A stretch of DNA of 32,241 bases from an uncultured Blastocatellia bacterium (GCA_946480785.1 CAMLLD010000075.1:1-32241), one strand, 5' to 3'; positions 23,356-30,928 are shown, counted from the stretch's first letter. Program-made: numbers and translations. The notes: generated from the letters alone by a model not told the origin.

Positions 23356-25106
23356 GAAAGACACAGACAACAGCTTTCGCATTCTGCTTCTTATGCGTCT
23401 TTTGCGGCTTGGCGGCGGCGCAGACCGCGCCTGAGCCGGCAGAGCGACACCGCTACAAGATCGATCTGAAGCTCGATCTCGAGCATCTCGCGTACACCGG
23501 CACCGAAACCGTTCGCTGGATCAATCGCGGCGAGAAGCCCACGAACGTTATCTACTTTCATCTCTATCCGAACCTGCGCGCGACCGACCAGCAGCCGTTA
23601 ACCAACACCGAAAGCACGGACGCAGACGAACCACGCCTCGACATCATCGAGGTGCGCGCCGCCAGCGATAACGCGCTGCTCTTTACATCGCTCGACGATC
23701 AAGGCACGACGCTGCGCGTCAATCTGCCCGCGCCGGTCGCATCCGGCGCCGCAGCGGAAGTCACGATCGCTTTCAAAGGCACGGTTCCCGAGATCGATCG
23801 CGACGAAACCAGTCTGACTACACACGTCGTGAAGCAAGTCAGCGCCGCGCTGCGCAGCGATCGCGAAACCCGCCGCGCGCGCGACATCAACTTCCTGTGT
23901 CGCGGCGTGATGTTGCTCGGCGCCGCTTATCCCGCGCTCGCGGTGCACGACGGCGACGAGTGGCGACGCAAAGTCGAGCCGTCAGTCGGCGACTTCGTGT
24001 TCAACGAAGCGGCTGATTACGAAGTGACAGTGACTGCGAATTCCGGCGTCGAAGTCTTCACTTCTGGCAGCGAAACCGAACCACGCTCAGACAAGACCAC
24101 GCAAACGTTCACGGCCAACGCCATGCGCGACTTCGCAATTCTCGCGGGCCGCGGCTTACACAGCGAACACACCGAAGTAAACGGCATCAACGTTCGCTCG
24201 ATCTATCTCGCCGAACACGAACGCGTCGGCAAGCGCGCACTCGTCGTCGCCGCGAACGCGCTGCGCACCTTCACGACGTTGTTTGGTCCACTGCCGTTTA
24301 AACAGATCAGTATCGCGGAAGCGCCGCTCGTCGCGGGCCTCGGCAGCGCCGAATTCTCCGGCATGAACATCATCGCGAGTGCGTTCTTCGTCGACTTCGA
24401 CTCGCCCGCCGTGCGCAACCTGCCGGAGATCATTCGCGAGCAACGCCCGTCGGTTGAAGAAAGTCTCGAGTGGACCGTGGCCCATCTCGTCGCGCACCAG
24501 TGGTGGGGCGCGGCGGTCGGAAACGATCCCGCGCGCGAGCCGATTCTCGACGAAGCTCTCTCGTGCTGGTCGTCGCTGCTTTACTACCGCACGATCTACG
24601 GACCGGAAAAAGCCGCGGCGGTTCTCGACGATCAGGTGCGCGGCGTCTACCGCTTGTATCGCACGTTCGGCGGCGACGACATGGACGCGAATCGTCCTTC
24701 GCGCGATTACCGCAACACCTTCCAGTACGCTGCGATCGTAACCGCGAAAGGCGCGCTGATGTTCGTCGACCTGCAGCAGTCGCTCGGTGAAGAAAAAGTG
24801 TTTGCGGCGTTGCGGAAATATTATCAAGCGAACCTTTATGAGATTGCGCAACTCGAAGATCTGCGCATCGCGCTCGTGGCCGAGGCGCCGGTCGAACAAA
24901 GGCGGACCATCGGGCGTACATTTACCCGCTGGCTGACGGCCAAACGCGGCGACGAAGACATCGCTCCTCCCGATCAGGAACTGGCGACGTCGTTGGGCAT
25001 CCAGGCGAAACAACAACCGCCGCGATCGAACGACAACAAGAACGCGTTCGGAGCACTCGCGAAGGTCGGCAAATTCTTTTGGCAGCAGATGACACGAATC
25101 CGATGA
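23352..25106 (+). CDS. M1-family peptidase-like protein with altered active site
   Basis: This encodes a 584-residue exported protein. The GTG at 23352 overlaps the previous stop (GTGA), with AGG a few bases upstream. A signal peptide follows (FAFCFLCVFCGLAAAQ). The N-terminal part is the M1 saddle domain (YKIDLKLDLEHLAYTGTETV). In the catalytic domain the zinc motif reads HLVAH at 378-382 instead of HExxH, so the catalytic base Glu is replaced by Leu379. Both zinc histidines and the third ligand E401 (PILDEALSCW), at the normal 18-residue spacing, are kept. The usual GAMEN-type site reads GSAEFSGMN. It therefore probably binds zinc but does not cleave peptides. The reading frame is intact over its whole length, so this is not a decayed gene. 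It is co-transcribed with the HEAT-cyclophilin and DUF4112 genes. Confidence 0.9.
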   Translation: MRKTQTTAFAFCFLCVFCGLAAAQTAPEPAERHRYKIDLKLDLEHLAYTGTETVRWINRGEKPTNVIYFHLYPNLRATDQQPLTNTESTDADEPRLDIIEVRAASDNALLFTSLDDQGTTLRVNLPAPVASGAAAEVTIAFKGTVPEIDRDETSLTTHVVKQVSAALRSDRETRRARDINFLCRGVMLLGAAYPALAVHDGDEWRRKVEPSVGDFVFNEAADYEVTVTANSGVEVFTSGSETEPRSDKTTQTFTANAMRDFAILAGRGLHSEHTEVNGINVRSIYLAEHERVGKRALVVAANALRTFTTLFGPLPFKQISIAEAPLVAGLGSAEFSGMNIIASAFFVDFDSPAVRNLPEIIREQRPSVEESLEWTVAHLVAHQWWGAAVGNDPAREPILDEALSCWSSLLYYRTIYGPEKAAAVLDDQVRGVYRLYRTFGGDDMDANRPSRDYRNTFQYAAIVTAKGALMFVDLQQSLGEEKVFAALRKYYQANLYEIAQLEDLRIALVAEAPVEQRRTIGRTFTRWLTAKRGDEDIAPPDQELATSLGIQAKQQPPRSNDNKNAFGALAKVGKFFWQQMTRIR

Positions 25107-25636
25107 TGAGAGCTTTAAATTTCGACGGATTTCCCCTGGAACGAAACAACAACACCCGGCGCACAGCGACGGTCGAGAAGAGTCTCGAGCAGTTGAGCTG
25201 GCTCATGGATGATCTGTTTCGGATCCCGGTGATCGGCTGGCGCTTCGGACTCGACGCGCTCGTCGGACTTATTCCCGGTTTCGGCGACACCGCAACGTCG
25301 CTCGTTTCGTTCTACATCCTCGCCGCCGCGGTGCGTTATCGCGTGCCGAAGATCACGCTGCTGCGAATGGGAATGAACGTCGGTATCGACTATCTCGTCG
25401 GTTCGCTGCCCGTCGTCGGCGACATCGCGGATGCGTGGTGGAAGTCGAACCACATGAATCTCGAGTTGCTGAAAAAACGAGCGACCGTGCCGGTTGAAGA
25501 GGCACGGTCGGGAAGACTCAGCGACTGGTTGTTTGTGGGAGGAATTATTCTGGGCTTAGTTGCATTGGCGATCGGGAGCGCATTTGTCAGTCTTTATCTC
25601 TTGTACAAGGCGGCCGAAATTCTCGCGGGCCGCTAA
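25103..25636 (+). CDS. DUF4112 membrane protein
   Basis: This encodes a 177-residue protein. The ATG at 25103 overlaps the upstream TGA by 4 nt (ATGA). An upstream TTG in frame is possible but not needed. Residues of about 30-130 match DUF4112: LDDLFRIP-like opening (WLMDDLFRIPVIGWRFGLDA), LVGLIPGFGDTATSLVSFYI and DYLVGSLPVVGDIADAWWKS, where paired P-x-x-G-D loops sit at membrane segments. Residues of about 140-170 form a final strong transmembrane helix (WLFVGGIILGLVALAIG). The function of the family is unknown. Being coupled to an exported cyclophilin and an M1-like protein suggests an envelope role. It converges with the TlpA-like gene and their stops overlap by 4 bp (CTAA). Confidence 0.9.
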   Translation: MMRALNFDGFPLERNNNTRRTATVEKSLEQLSWLMDDLFRIPVIGWRFGLDALVGLIPGFGDTATSLVSFYILAAAVRYRVPKITLLRMGMNVGIDYLVGSLPVVGDIADAWWKSNHMNLELLKKRATVPVEEARSGRLSDWLFVGGIILGLVALAIGSAFVSLYLLYKAAEILAGR

Positions 25637-26112
25637 CCGGATACCACCGCTTCTTCAACCGGCAGCAGACGTTCCAGCGCCGATTTCAACATATCAAGGC
25701 CGCGCTCACCCGCGGCAAAACTCTTCAATTTACCTTCCGCGTCGAACAGGTAATACGCCGGCACAAATCCCTGAGTGTTGTGAAACGCGTCCTTGAGTTT
25801 GTGCTCGTTGTCGACCGCGACCGGTTCCGTGATGCCATACTTCGCGATTAACTCGCGCACCTGGTCCACGTCGGTGTCGGTCTCGTACCGCGGCATGTGA
25901 ACGGCGACGACGCGCAGTCCGTACTTCTTCTTTTCGTCCCGCCACTCGCCGACACGCGGCAGGTTGTCTTTACAAATTCCACAGCTCACCGACCAGAAGT
26001 GAACGAGTGTCGGATGGCCTGCGATCTCTGATTCGACGTGCGCTTGCGTGCCGCCAAACCATTCCGTCGCGCCTTCGAGCCGCGGCATTTCTGTTCCAAT
26101 CTTCATTGCCAT
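25633..26112 (-). CDS. TlpA-like / redoxin thioredoxin-fold protein
   Basis: This encodes a 159-residue protein. Two ATGs lie in frame at 26112 and 26106; the first is preferred because TAGG lies nine bases before it. The thioredoxin fold spans the whole protein, with LVHFWSVSCGICKDNLP carrying the redox pair C44-C47 (CGIC) and GFVPAYYLFDAEGKL with the cis-proline. There is no signal peptide, so it should act in the cytoplasm, unlike most TlpA/ResA proteins. It probably reduces or regenerates thiols, and being directly downstream of a peroxiredoxin suggests it could serve as its reductant or a partner. A small hairpin separates the two genes. Confidence 0.9.
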   Translation of the reverse strand: MAMKIGTEMPRLEGATEWFGGTQAHVESEIAGHPTLVHFWSVSCGICKDNLPRVGEWRDEKKKYGLRVVAVHMPRYETDTDVDQVRELIAKYGITEPVAVDNEHKLKDAFHNTQGFVPAYYLFDAEGKLKSFAAGERGLDMLKSALERLLPVEEAVVSG

Positions 26113-26132
26113 GATCTTTAACCTATCGGGTG

Positions 26133-26162
26133 TGGGAGCACGGCGGTCGCACCGCGCTCCCA
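26133..26162. terminator. Hairpin between peroxiredoxin and TlpA-like genes
   Basis: TGGGAGC (26133-26139) pairs with GCTCCCA (26156-26162), and inside it GCGGT pairs with ACCGC around a 3-nt loop, leaving a 3-nt bulge. The structure lies just past the peroxiredoxin stop on the minus strand. No T-run follows in that direction, so it may reduce rather than stop expression of the next gene, or it may be a REP-like element. Confidence 0.45.
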
Positions 26163-26171
26163 GCAAAAGTA

Positions 26172-26741
26172 TTAGCCGTTGAGCGTCTTCTGGCCGGGCT
26201 TCCATTCAGCCTGGCAGAGTCCGCCGGTCTGCAGCGCGTGAATCACGCGCAGCGTTTCTTCCGCCGAGCGGCCGACGTTCAAATCGTGCACGACCTTGTA
26301 GCGCAGCACGCCTTCGGGATCGATCACGAACAGACCGCGCAGGGCGATGCCTTTGTCGTTAATCAAGACGCCGTAATCCGCCGCCACTTGCTTCGTCGCA
26401 TCCGCTGCGAGCGGGTATTTCAAACCTTCCACGCCACCCTTGTCGCGCGACGTGTTCAACCACGCGCGATGCGAGTAAACGGAGTCAGTCGAGATACCGA
26501 TGATGTCTGCGCCGATGTCGACGAAGTCCTGATAACGATCGCTGAACGCGGTCAACTCGGTCGGGCAAACGAACGTGAAGTCGAGTGGATAAAAAACGAG
26601 TACGAGCCACTTACCGCGGTAATCGGAGAGCTTCACCGGCTCGTTGAGTTTTTCCACGTTTTTCGTCGAGGCCATTTCAAAATCCGGCGCGGGCTGGCCC
26701 ACCATCGCCCGTTCTGCTGCTACTGCTGTTGCTGCTGTCAT
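26172..26741 (-). CDS. Typical 2-Cys peroxiredoxin (AhpC/Prx1 type)
   Basis: This encodes a 189-residue cytoplasmic enzyme that reduces hydrogen peroxide and organic hydroperoxides with thiols. The ATG at 26741 is preceded by GGAGG. The peroxidatic cysteine C59 lies in PLDFTFVCPTELTAF, and the resolving cysteine C176 in TGGLCQAEWKPG, as in typical 2-Cys Prx. The catalytic arginine region is HRAWLN/GLKYPLAAD. The C-terminus is of the eukaryote-like Prx1/BAS1 type rather than Bacillus AhpC, and no AhpF gene is nearby. The probable regulator PerR is immediately upstream, with 49 nt between them, and a TlpA-like protein is downstream. Expression is likely induced by peroxide. Confidence 0.96.
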   Translation of the reverse strand: MTAATAVAAERAMVGQPAPDFEMASTKNVEKLNEPVKLSDYRGKWLVLVFYPLDFTFVCPTELTAFSDRYQDFVDIGADIIGISTDSVYSHRAWLNTSRDKGGVEGLKYPLAADATKQVAADYGVLINDKGIALRGLFVIDPEGVLRYKVVHDLNVGRSAEETLRVIHALQTGGLCQAEWKPGQKTLNG

Positions 26742-26759
26742 GTATCCTCCAAAAAAGTT

Positions 26760-26768
26760 GAATTATTC
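26760..26768. promoter_or_regulatory. Possible PerR half-conserved box before the peroxiredoxin
   Basis: GAATTATTC is a perfect 9-bp palindrome with the same core as the classic PerR/Fur box TTAGAATTATTCTAA. It lies 18 bases upstream of the peroxiredoxin start. The outer TTA/TAA bases are not conserved here, so the match is weaker than the site in front of perR. Confidence 0.4.
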
Positions 26769-26790
26769 CGTCACTACTGAACGAGCTTTA

Positions 26791-27210
26791 CTAAGACTCG
26801 CGACACTCCGGACAAAGCCCGCGCAACGTTAAGTGAACCGACTCCGCTTTGAAGCGCGACTTGCGCGCGGCGGCCTGCATCAGCTTGGCCGCTTCCGGCA
26901 ATTCGAAGTCGACAAGTTTGCCGCAGTCGTTGCAGATCGCGTGATCGTGACGTTCGGTCTCGCGATCGTAGCGGCTGGCGCTGTCGCCAAAATTGATTTC
27001 ACGCACCAGGCCGGCTTCTTTCAGATAGCGCAAGGAGTTGTAAACGGTTGCGTAGCTGATGCCGGGGAGACGGCGGCGGGCCGCCTCGAAGATGTCGCTG
27101 GCGGTGGGGTGATCTTCGCGTTCGCGGATCACCTGGAACACGGCGTCCCGTTGCGGGGTCAGTTTAGGTTCGCTGGTGTTTCCCGTTCTTTTTGTATTGG
27201 CTGCTTTCAC
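26791..27210 (-). CDS. perR: PerR-type Fur-family peroxide regulator
   Basis: This encodes a 139-residue cytoplasmic repressor with a winged-helix N-domain (PTASDIFEAARRRLPGISYA). The five regulatory metal ligands of Bacillus PerR (H37, D85, H91, H93, D104) all have counterparts at a constant offset of three: H34, D82, H88, H90 and D101. Aspartate rather than glutamate at 101 (KLVDFELPE) favours PerR over Fur. The structural zinc site is complete: C93/C96 (ICNDCG) and C133/C136 (LCPEC). The start is a GTG at 27210 with no clear ribosome site and a palindromic operator 8 nt upstream, so the mRNA may be nearly leaderless. It lies directly upstream of the peroxiredoxin, the expected target. Confidence 0.92.
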   Translation of the reverse strand: MKAANTKRTGNTSEPKLTPQRDAVFQVIREREDHPTASDIFEAARRRLPGISYATVYNSLRYLKEAGLVREINFGDSASRYDRETERHDHAICNDCGKLVDFELPEAAKLMQAAARKSRFKAESVHLTLRGLCPECRES

Positions 27211-27217
27211 AGTGGAC

Positions 27218-27232
27218 TTAGACTAATTCTAA
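27218..27232. promoter_or_regulatory. PerR box upstream of perR
   Basis: Read on the minus strand this is TTAGAATTAGTCTAA, which differs by one base from the consensus-type 7-1-7 PerR palindrome TTAGAATTATTCTAA. It lies in the 34-nt gap between the reductase gene's stop and the perR GTG. Its position over the expected promoter implies autorepression. Confidence 0.65.
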
Positions 27233-27244
27233 ATCCAGCGTTTG

Positions 27245-28312
27245 TCAAATGCGCCGGTGGGCTTTTACGAAATCCACGATTTGATCGACGTAGCTCGGAA
27301 ACGGCGGGCACGCGATGCCGTGAGGGGCGAGTAGCGTTTGTGCCTGCGTTGTATCGTAGAGTTGCTTGACGAAGAAATACGGTACGGCGTGGTGCGGCAG
27401 GCCCGTGATCTTCGGTGACGGTGGCAACATCAGAAAGAAACGGACCGCCTTTGCCGGCGCGGTCAGGCGCGATCGTTTGTGATTCGCTGAACGCGCGATC
27501 GCGTCGAAGAGTTGGTTCGTCGTCAGCGGCGCGGGATCTGCCAGTTGCAGCGTTTTTCCGATCGCGTTTTCATCGAATGCGAGCGCCGCCATCGCGTCAA
27601 CCACGAAGTCCACCGGCACGAGATTCAGGCTCACGCGATCGTTGCCGATGTTGACCGCCGATAGCCACGGGAATCGCAGCAGGTAAAGAATCAGGTAATA
27701 GACACCGTCATACTTTACCGTCTCACCTGTTTTCGAATCGCCGCAAACCACTGACGGCCGATGAATCGTCACCGGCAACTCGTGCTTCACTGACTCGACT
27801 TCCAACTCCGAAAGATACTTCGACTCTTCGTAGAAGTTTCGATAGCCCGCGTCGTGGCGCAGTTCGGTTTCGAGAATCGCGCCTTCGCGTTTGCCGGCAA
27901 CGTAGCACGTCGAGACGTGATGAAAATGCTTCACCGAAGGAACTGAACGCGCGAACTCGACGACGTTGCGCGTGCCGCCGACGTTCACGCGCATCGCCGG
28001 TTCACACGGAACGGCGAGATCGTAAAGCGCGGCCAGGTGGAAAATGCGCGTGGTCTCTTGTTTGGTGAGTTCGAAATCCGCAGCGCTGAGACCGAGACGG
28101 GGCTGCGTGATATCGCCTTCGACGATCCGAAAGTCTTCGGATGAACGGTTCGTGAGTTGAGCGATGCGCTCTACTTCGTGGCGCGCGCGGTCCAACCACG
28201 AAGGTTGCACGAGCAGTATGAAGCTGCTCTCTTTCCGCGCCAGACGTTCCAGCAAGCGGTCGGCGATGAAACCGGGAAATCCCGTGATGAAGAATGTCTC
28301 GCTATCCGCCAT
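27245..28312 (-). CDS. SDR-type NAD(P)-dependent reductase/epimerase (thioester-reductase-like)
   Basis: This encodes a 355-residue cytoplasmic protein of the extended short-chain dehydrogenase class. The Rossmann motif TGFPGFIADRLLERL starts near residue 10, and the catalytic S134/Y161/K165 set is seen in HHVSTCYVAGKR and FYEESKYLSE. The pattern IFHLAALYDLAVP and RPSVVCGDSKTGE is like the NAD_binding_4/male-sterility group of thioester or fatty-acyl-CoA reductases, and somewhat like sugar epimerases. The substrate cannot be named from sequence. It lies 34 nt upstream of perR on the same strand, but the PerR operator between them suggests perR has its own promoter. Weak TATACT on the minus strand at 28329-28324 may be the -10 box. 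Confidence 0.88.
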   Translation of the reverse strand: MADSETFFITGFPGFIADRLLERLARKESSFILLVQPSWLDRARHEVERIAQLTNRSSEDFRIVEGDITQPRLGLSAADFELTKQETTRIFHLAALYDLAVPCEPAMRVNVGGTRNVVEFARSVPSVKHFHHVSTCYVAGKREGAILETELRHDAGYRNFYEESKYLSELEVESVKHELPVTIHRPSVVCGDSKTGETVKYDGVYYLILYLLRFPWLSAVNIGNDRVSLNLVPVDFVVDAMAALAFDENAIGKTLQLADPAPLTTNQLFDAIARSANHKRSRLTAPAKAVRFFLMLPPSPKITGLPHHAVPYFFVKQLYDTTQAQTLLAPHGIACPPFPSYVDQIVDFVKAHRRI

Positions 28313-28364
28313 TGAGTCACCCGAGTATAATTCACGTCCTCGCGAATAAGAATTAGAACCTCTT

Positions 28365-28444
28365 TGGAGTGCGGCGACTTGACGCCGCTTTAGTCTCGCT
28401 CCTGCGCTATCGAGGTGAAAGCGGCGTCAAGTCGCCGCACTCCA
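28365..28444. repeat. Perfect 27-bp inverted repeat with 26-nt spacer
   Basis: The left arm (28365-28391) and right arm (28418-28444) are exact reverse complements. Each arm begins TGGAGTGCGGCGACTTG on its outer side and contains a smaller palindrome, GCGGCGACTTGACGCCGC-like, so several nested hairpins are possible. It fills most of the 141 nt between the divergent reductase and 5'-nucleotidase genes and ends 9 nt before the latter's start. Similar 'GTGCGGCGACTT' elements recur in acidobacterial genomes as dispersed REP-like repeats, as far as I remember. Confidence 0.9.
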
Positions 28445-28453
28445 CGGAGACAC

Positions 28454-30016
28454 ATGATGAACTCTTGCTCGCTCTTTGCACGCCGCGCTCTACTGATCCT
28501 CGTCCTGCTCGTCAGCGTTTTTCAAACGAGCGCACAGACGCAGAAAACCGAGTGCAACGTTCGCGTGACGCTCATGCAAGTCAACGACGTCTACCAGTTC
28601 TCACCCGACACCGACGGCAAGGGCGGGCTCGCGCGCGTCCTGACGCTGACGAAATCGATCAGGGCCGAGAATCCGAACGCACTGTTTCTGCTCGCGGGCG
28701 ATACGATCTCGCCGTCGGTCGAGTCGATTACTTACAAAGGCGCGCAGATGATCGAGGCCTGGAACGCCATCGGTCTCGACTACGCAACGTTCGGCAATCA
28801 CGAATTCGACTTCGGACCAGACGTGCTGCGCGAGCGAATGCGCGAGTCGAAGTTTGGCTGGGTGGCGGCGAACGTCATCGACAACAAAACCGGCCAGCCG
28901 TTTGGCGGCGTGCAGCCTTTTGTGATTCGCGAGTTTGGCGGCGTGAAGATCGGCATCTTCGGGCTCGTGTTGCCCGAAACAAAACTGACTTCGCGGCCCG
29001 GACCGGACGTGGAGTTTCGCAACCCGTGTGACGTGGCGAAGAAGATGGTTTCGGAAATTCACGATCGCGGCGCGAAGGTGGTCGTCGCTTTGACGCACTT
29101 GTCGATGCGCGAAGACAAGGAAGTCGCGCGTTGCGCGGATGTGGACCTGATCATCGGCGGTCACGAACACACGCTGCTCGAGTCGAGCGCGGGCGGCGCG
29201 CCGATCTTCAAGATGACGGCCGACGCGCGCGAACTGGGCCGGTTCGATCTCAACATCAACAAGGACACCGGCAAGCTCGACAGCATCGATTGGAAAGTGA
29301 TCCCCGTCACGAAAGACACGCCGGAAGCGCCGGAGTTCACCGCGGTCTACAAGAAATACGCGACGCTGCTGACAGAGCTCGCGAAACCCGTCGGTCGCAC
29401 GAGCGTCGCGCTCGAAGCGCGCAGCGCCGAGAACCGCACGCGCGAAACGAACGTCGGCGATTTCGTCGCTGACGCATTTCGCAAAGCGACGGCTGCGGAC
29501 GTTGCCCTGATGAACGGCGGCTCGGTGCGCGCGGACGAGCTGATCGCGCCCGGACAGTTGACAGTGCGCGATGTCTTGTCGATCCTACCGTTCAAAAATA
29601 AGCTGGTTAAGATTGAGATAACCGGCGCCACGCTGCGAGCGGCACTCGAACACGGCGTGAGTCGCGCGGCCGAGGACGCGCAGCCCGGCGGGTTTCCTCA
29701 AGTTTCGGGAATCCAGTTTTCGTTTGACGCGTCGCGCCCGCCGGGCCAGCGGATCGTCGATCTCAAGATCAACGGCCAACCGCTCGATCCGGACCGGAAG
29801 TACACGCTCGGAACGACGACGTTCGTTGGACTCGACGGCGGCGACGGCTACACGATGTTCAAAGGCGCGACGGTGGTTACCCCTCCGGAACGCTTGCCGC
29901 TCGATTCGGAAGCGTTGCAGCGCGCGATCAGTTCGGTGCGTTCGATCGCGCCGAAGACTGAGGGACGAATCAAACGTTTGGACACGGTTCGGAAGTCAGC
30001 CCCTACATGCAATTAA
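28454..30016 (+). CDS. 5'-nucleotidase / UshA-like metallophosphatase
   Basis: This encodes a 520-residue exported enzyme of the bifunctional metallophosphatase/5'-nucleotidase family, expected to hydrolyse nucleotides or nucleotide sugars. Adjacent ATGs at 28454 and 28457 both follow GGAGA. A signal peptide follows (RRALLILVLLVSVFQTSAQ). In the metallophosphatase domain (about 35-310) the metal motifs are VNDVYQF (D45), LLAGDT (D83), FGNHEFDFG (N115, H116), VVALTHLS and LIIGGHEH. The usual NDxHG histidine is Tyr47 here, which removes one expected ligand or reflects a subfamily variant. The C-terminal nucleotide-binding domain (about 325-500) has VGDFVADAFR, LMNGGSVRAD and GLDGGDGYTMF, where the last supplies the stacking aromatic residue. 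A TPR gene follows 28 nt later. Confidence 0.93.
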   Translation: MMNSCSLFARRALLILVLLVSVFQTSAQTQKTECNVRVTLMQVNDVYQFSPDTDGKGGLARVLTLTKSIRAENPNALFLLAGDTISPSVESITYKGAQMIEAWNAIGLDYATFGNHEFDFGPDVLRERMRESKFGWVAANVIDNKTGQPFGGVQPFVIREFGGVKIGIFGLVLPETKLTSRPGPDVEFRNPCDVAKKMVSEIHDRGAKVVVALTHLSMREDKEVARCADVDLIIGGHEHTLLESSAGGAPIFKMTADARELGRFDLNINKDTGKLDSIDWKVIPVTKDTPEAPEFTAVYKKYATLLTELAKPVGRTSVALEARSAENRTRETNVGDFVADAFRKATAADVALMNGGSVRADELIAPGQLTVRDVLSILPFKNKLVKIEITGATLRAALEHGVSRAAEDAQPGGFPQVSGIQFSFDASRPPGQRIVDLKINGQPLDPDRKYTLGTTTFVGLDGGDGYTMFKGATVVTPPERLPLDSEALQRAISSVRSIAPKTEGRIKRLDTVRKSAPTCN

Positions 30017-30044
30017 GCTCCAACTCCCCGGATTTGGAGGTTAT

Positions 30045-30545
30045 ATGGAACTTCACGACGACAGTTCAGCCAGCAAACGATACGAAGCGAACGAGCTTTT
30101 TCACGAGGCCTACGAAGCGCAGCAAGCGAGCGACTACGAGCGCGCGATCGAGCTCTACAAACGTTCGATCGAGACTTATCCAACGGCTGAAGCGCACACG
30201 TTTCTCGGTTGGGTTTACAGTTTTCAGCAACGATACGACGACGCGATCGCGGAGTGTTTAGAGGCGATTCGCGTGGACGACACGCTCGGGAATCCTTACA
30301 ACGACATCGGGAGCTATTTGCTGGCGAAAGGCGATCCTTACGGGTCGGTGCGCTGGTTCAAGCGCGCGCTGCTGGCGCCGCGTTATGAGTCGTACGCGTT
30401 TCCGCATTTCAATCTCGGGCGAGTTTACGAAACGCGGCGTCGCTTCATGGACGCAGCGCGCCACTACGGTCTGGCCCTCGAACAAAAACCGGATTTTGCG
30501 GAAGCGGCGGTCGCGCTGCGCCGCATGCAGACGCGCTTGAACTAA
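30045..30545 (+). CDS. TPR-repeat protein
   Basis: This encodes a 166-residue cytoplasmic protein. The ATG at 30045 has TTGGAGG upstream, so the much longer upstream frame is ignored. Three to four tetratricopeptide repeats are seen: YEAQQASDYERAIELYKRSI, GWVYSFQQRYDDAIAECLEA, IGSYLLAKGDPYGSVRWFKR and GRVYETRRRFMDAARHYGLA. These are protein-binding scaffolds. No other domain or export signal is present. It starts 28 nt after the 5'-nucleotidase gene and is probably co-transcribed with it, but a functional link is not evident. Its stop overlaps the convergent thioesterase stop by 4 bp. Confidence 0.9.
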   Translation: MELHDDSSASKRYEANELFHEAYEAQQASDYERAIELYKRSIETYPTAEAHTFLGWVYSFQQRYDDAIAECLEAIRVDDTLGNPYNDIGSYLLAKGDPYGSVRWFKRALLAPRYESYAFPHFNLGRVYETRRRFMDAARHYGLALEQKPDFAEAAVALRRMQTRLN

Positions 30546-30919
30546 CGCGCGACGATCTTCAGCTTCTCGCCCCTCTCGTCCACCGCAACATAAGTCACTT
30601 CTGCTTCAGTGACGCGAACGCGTTCGCTCTTCCCCATGCGCTCGACTTCGACAACCACGCGCACCGTGATCGAAGTCGTGCCCACGCGAACGACGTCGGC
30701 GTAGAAGCTCACCAGATCCCCGACGAAAACCGGTTTGTGAAAGATGACTTCCTTCATCGCGACGGTGACGAAGCGGTCCATGTGTGTGTGGCGGTGCGCC
30801 TGGATCGCGCCGGCCGTGTCGATGTAGCTGAGGATGACGCCGCCGAAGATCGTGCCTTGCGAATTGGTGTCGCGCGGCAGCAGCGTGATGCGGATCGCCG
30901 GATCGTTGTATTCGTGCAT
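30542..30919 (-). CDS. YciA-like acyl-CoA thioesterase (hotdog fold)
   Basis: This encodes a 125-residue cytoplasmic protein that hydrolyses acyl-CoA thioesters to the free acid and CoA. The single hotdog domain carries the family motif NSQGTIFGGVILSYIDTAGA, with the catalytic aspartate in IDTAGA, then FHKPVFVGDLVSFYADVVRV and SITVRVVVEVER. YciA/CTP-type enzymes usually assemble as hexamers. The ATG at 30919 has no clear ribosome site. The alpha/beta hydrolase ends 9 nt upstream on the same strand, so the two are likely in one transcript, both plausibly handling acyl or ester substrates. Confidence 0.93.
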   Translation of the reverse strand: MHEYNDPAIRITLLPRDTNSQGTIFGGVILSYIDTAGAIQAHRHTHMDRFVTVAMKEVIFHKPVFVGDLVSFYADVVRVGTTSITVRVVVEVERMGKSERVRVTEAEVTYVAVDERGEKLKIVAR

Positions 30920-30928
30920 GCGGTTATC

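Noticed and set aside
24156..25016. 286-codon minus-strand frame inside the M1-like gene
   Set aside because: Shadow of a gene with intact M1 motifs; no start signal.
23352..25106. M1-like gene as a pseudogene
   Set aside because: The frame is uninterrupted, coupled to its neighbours, and the zinc ligands are kept; only the catalytic Glu differs, which fits a functional pseudo-enzyme better than decay.
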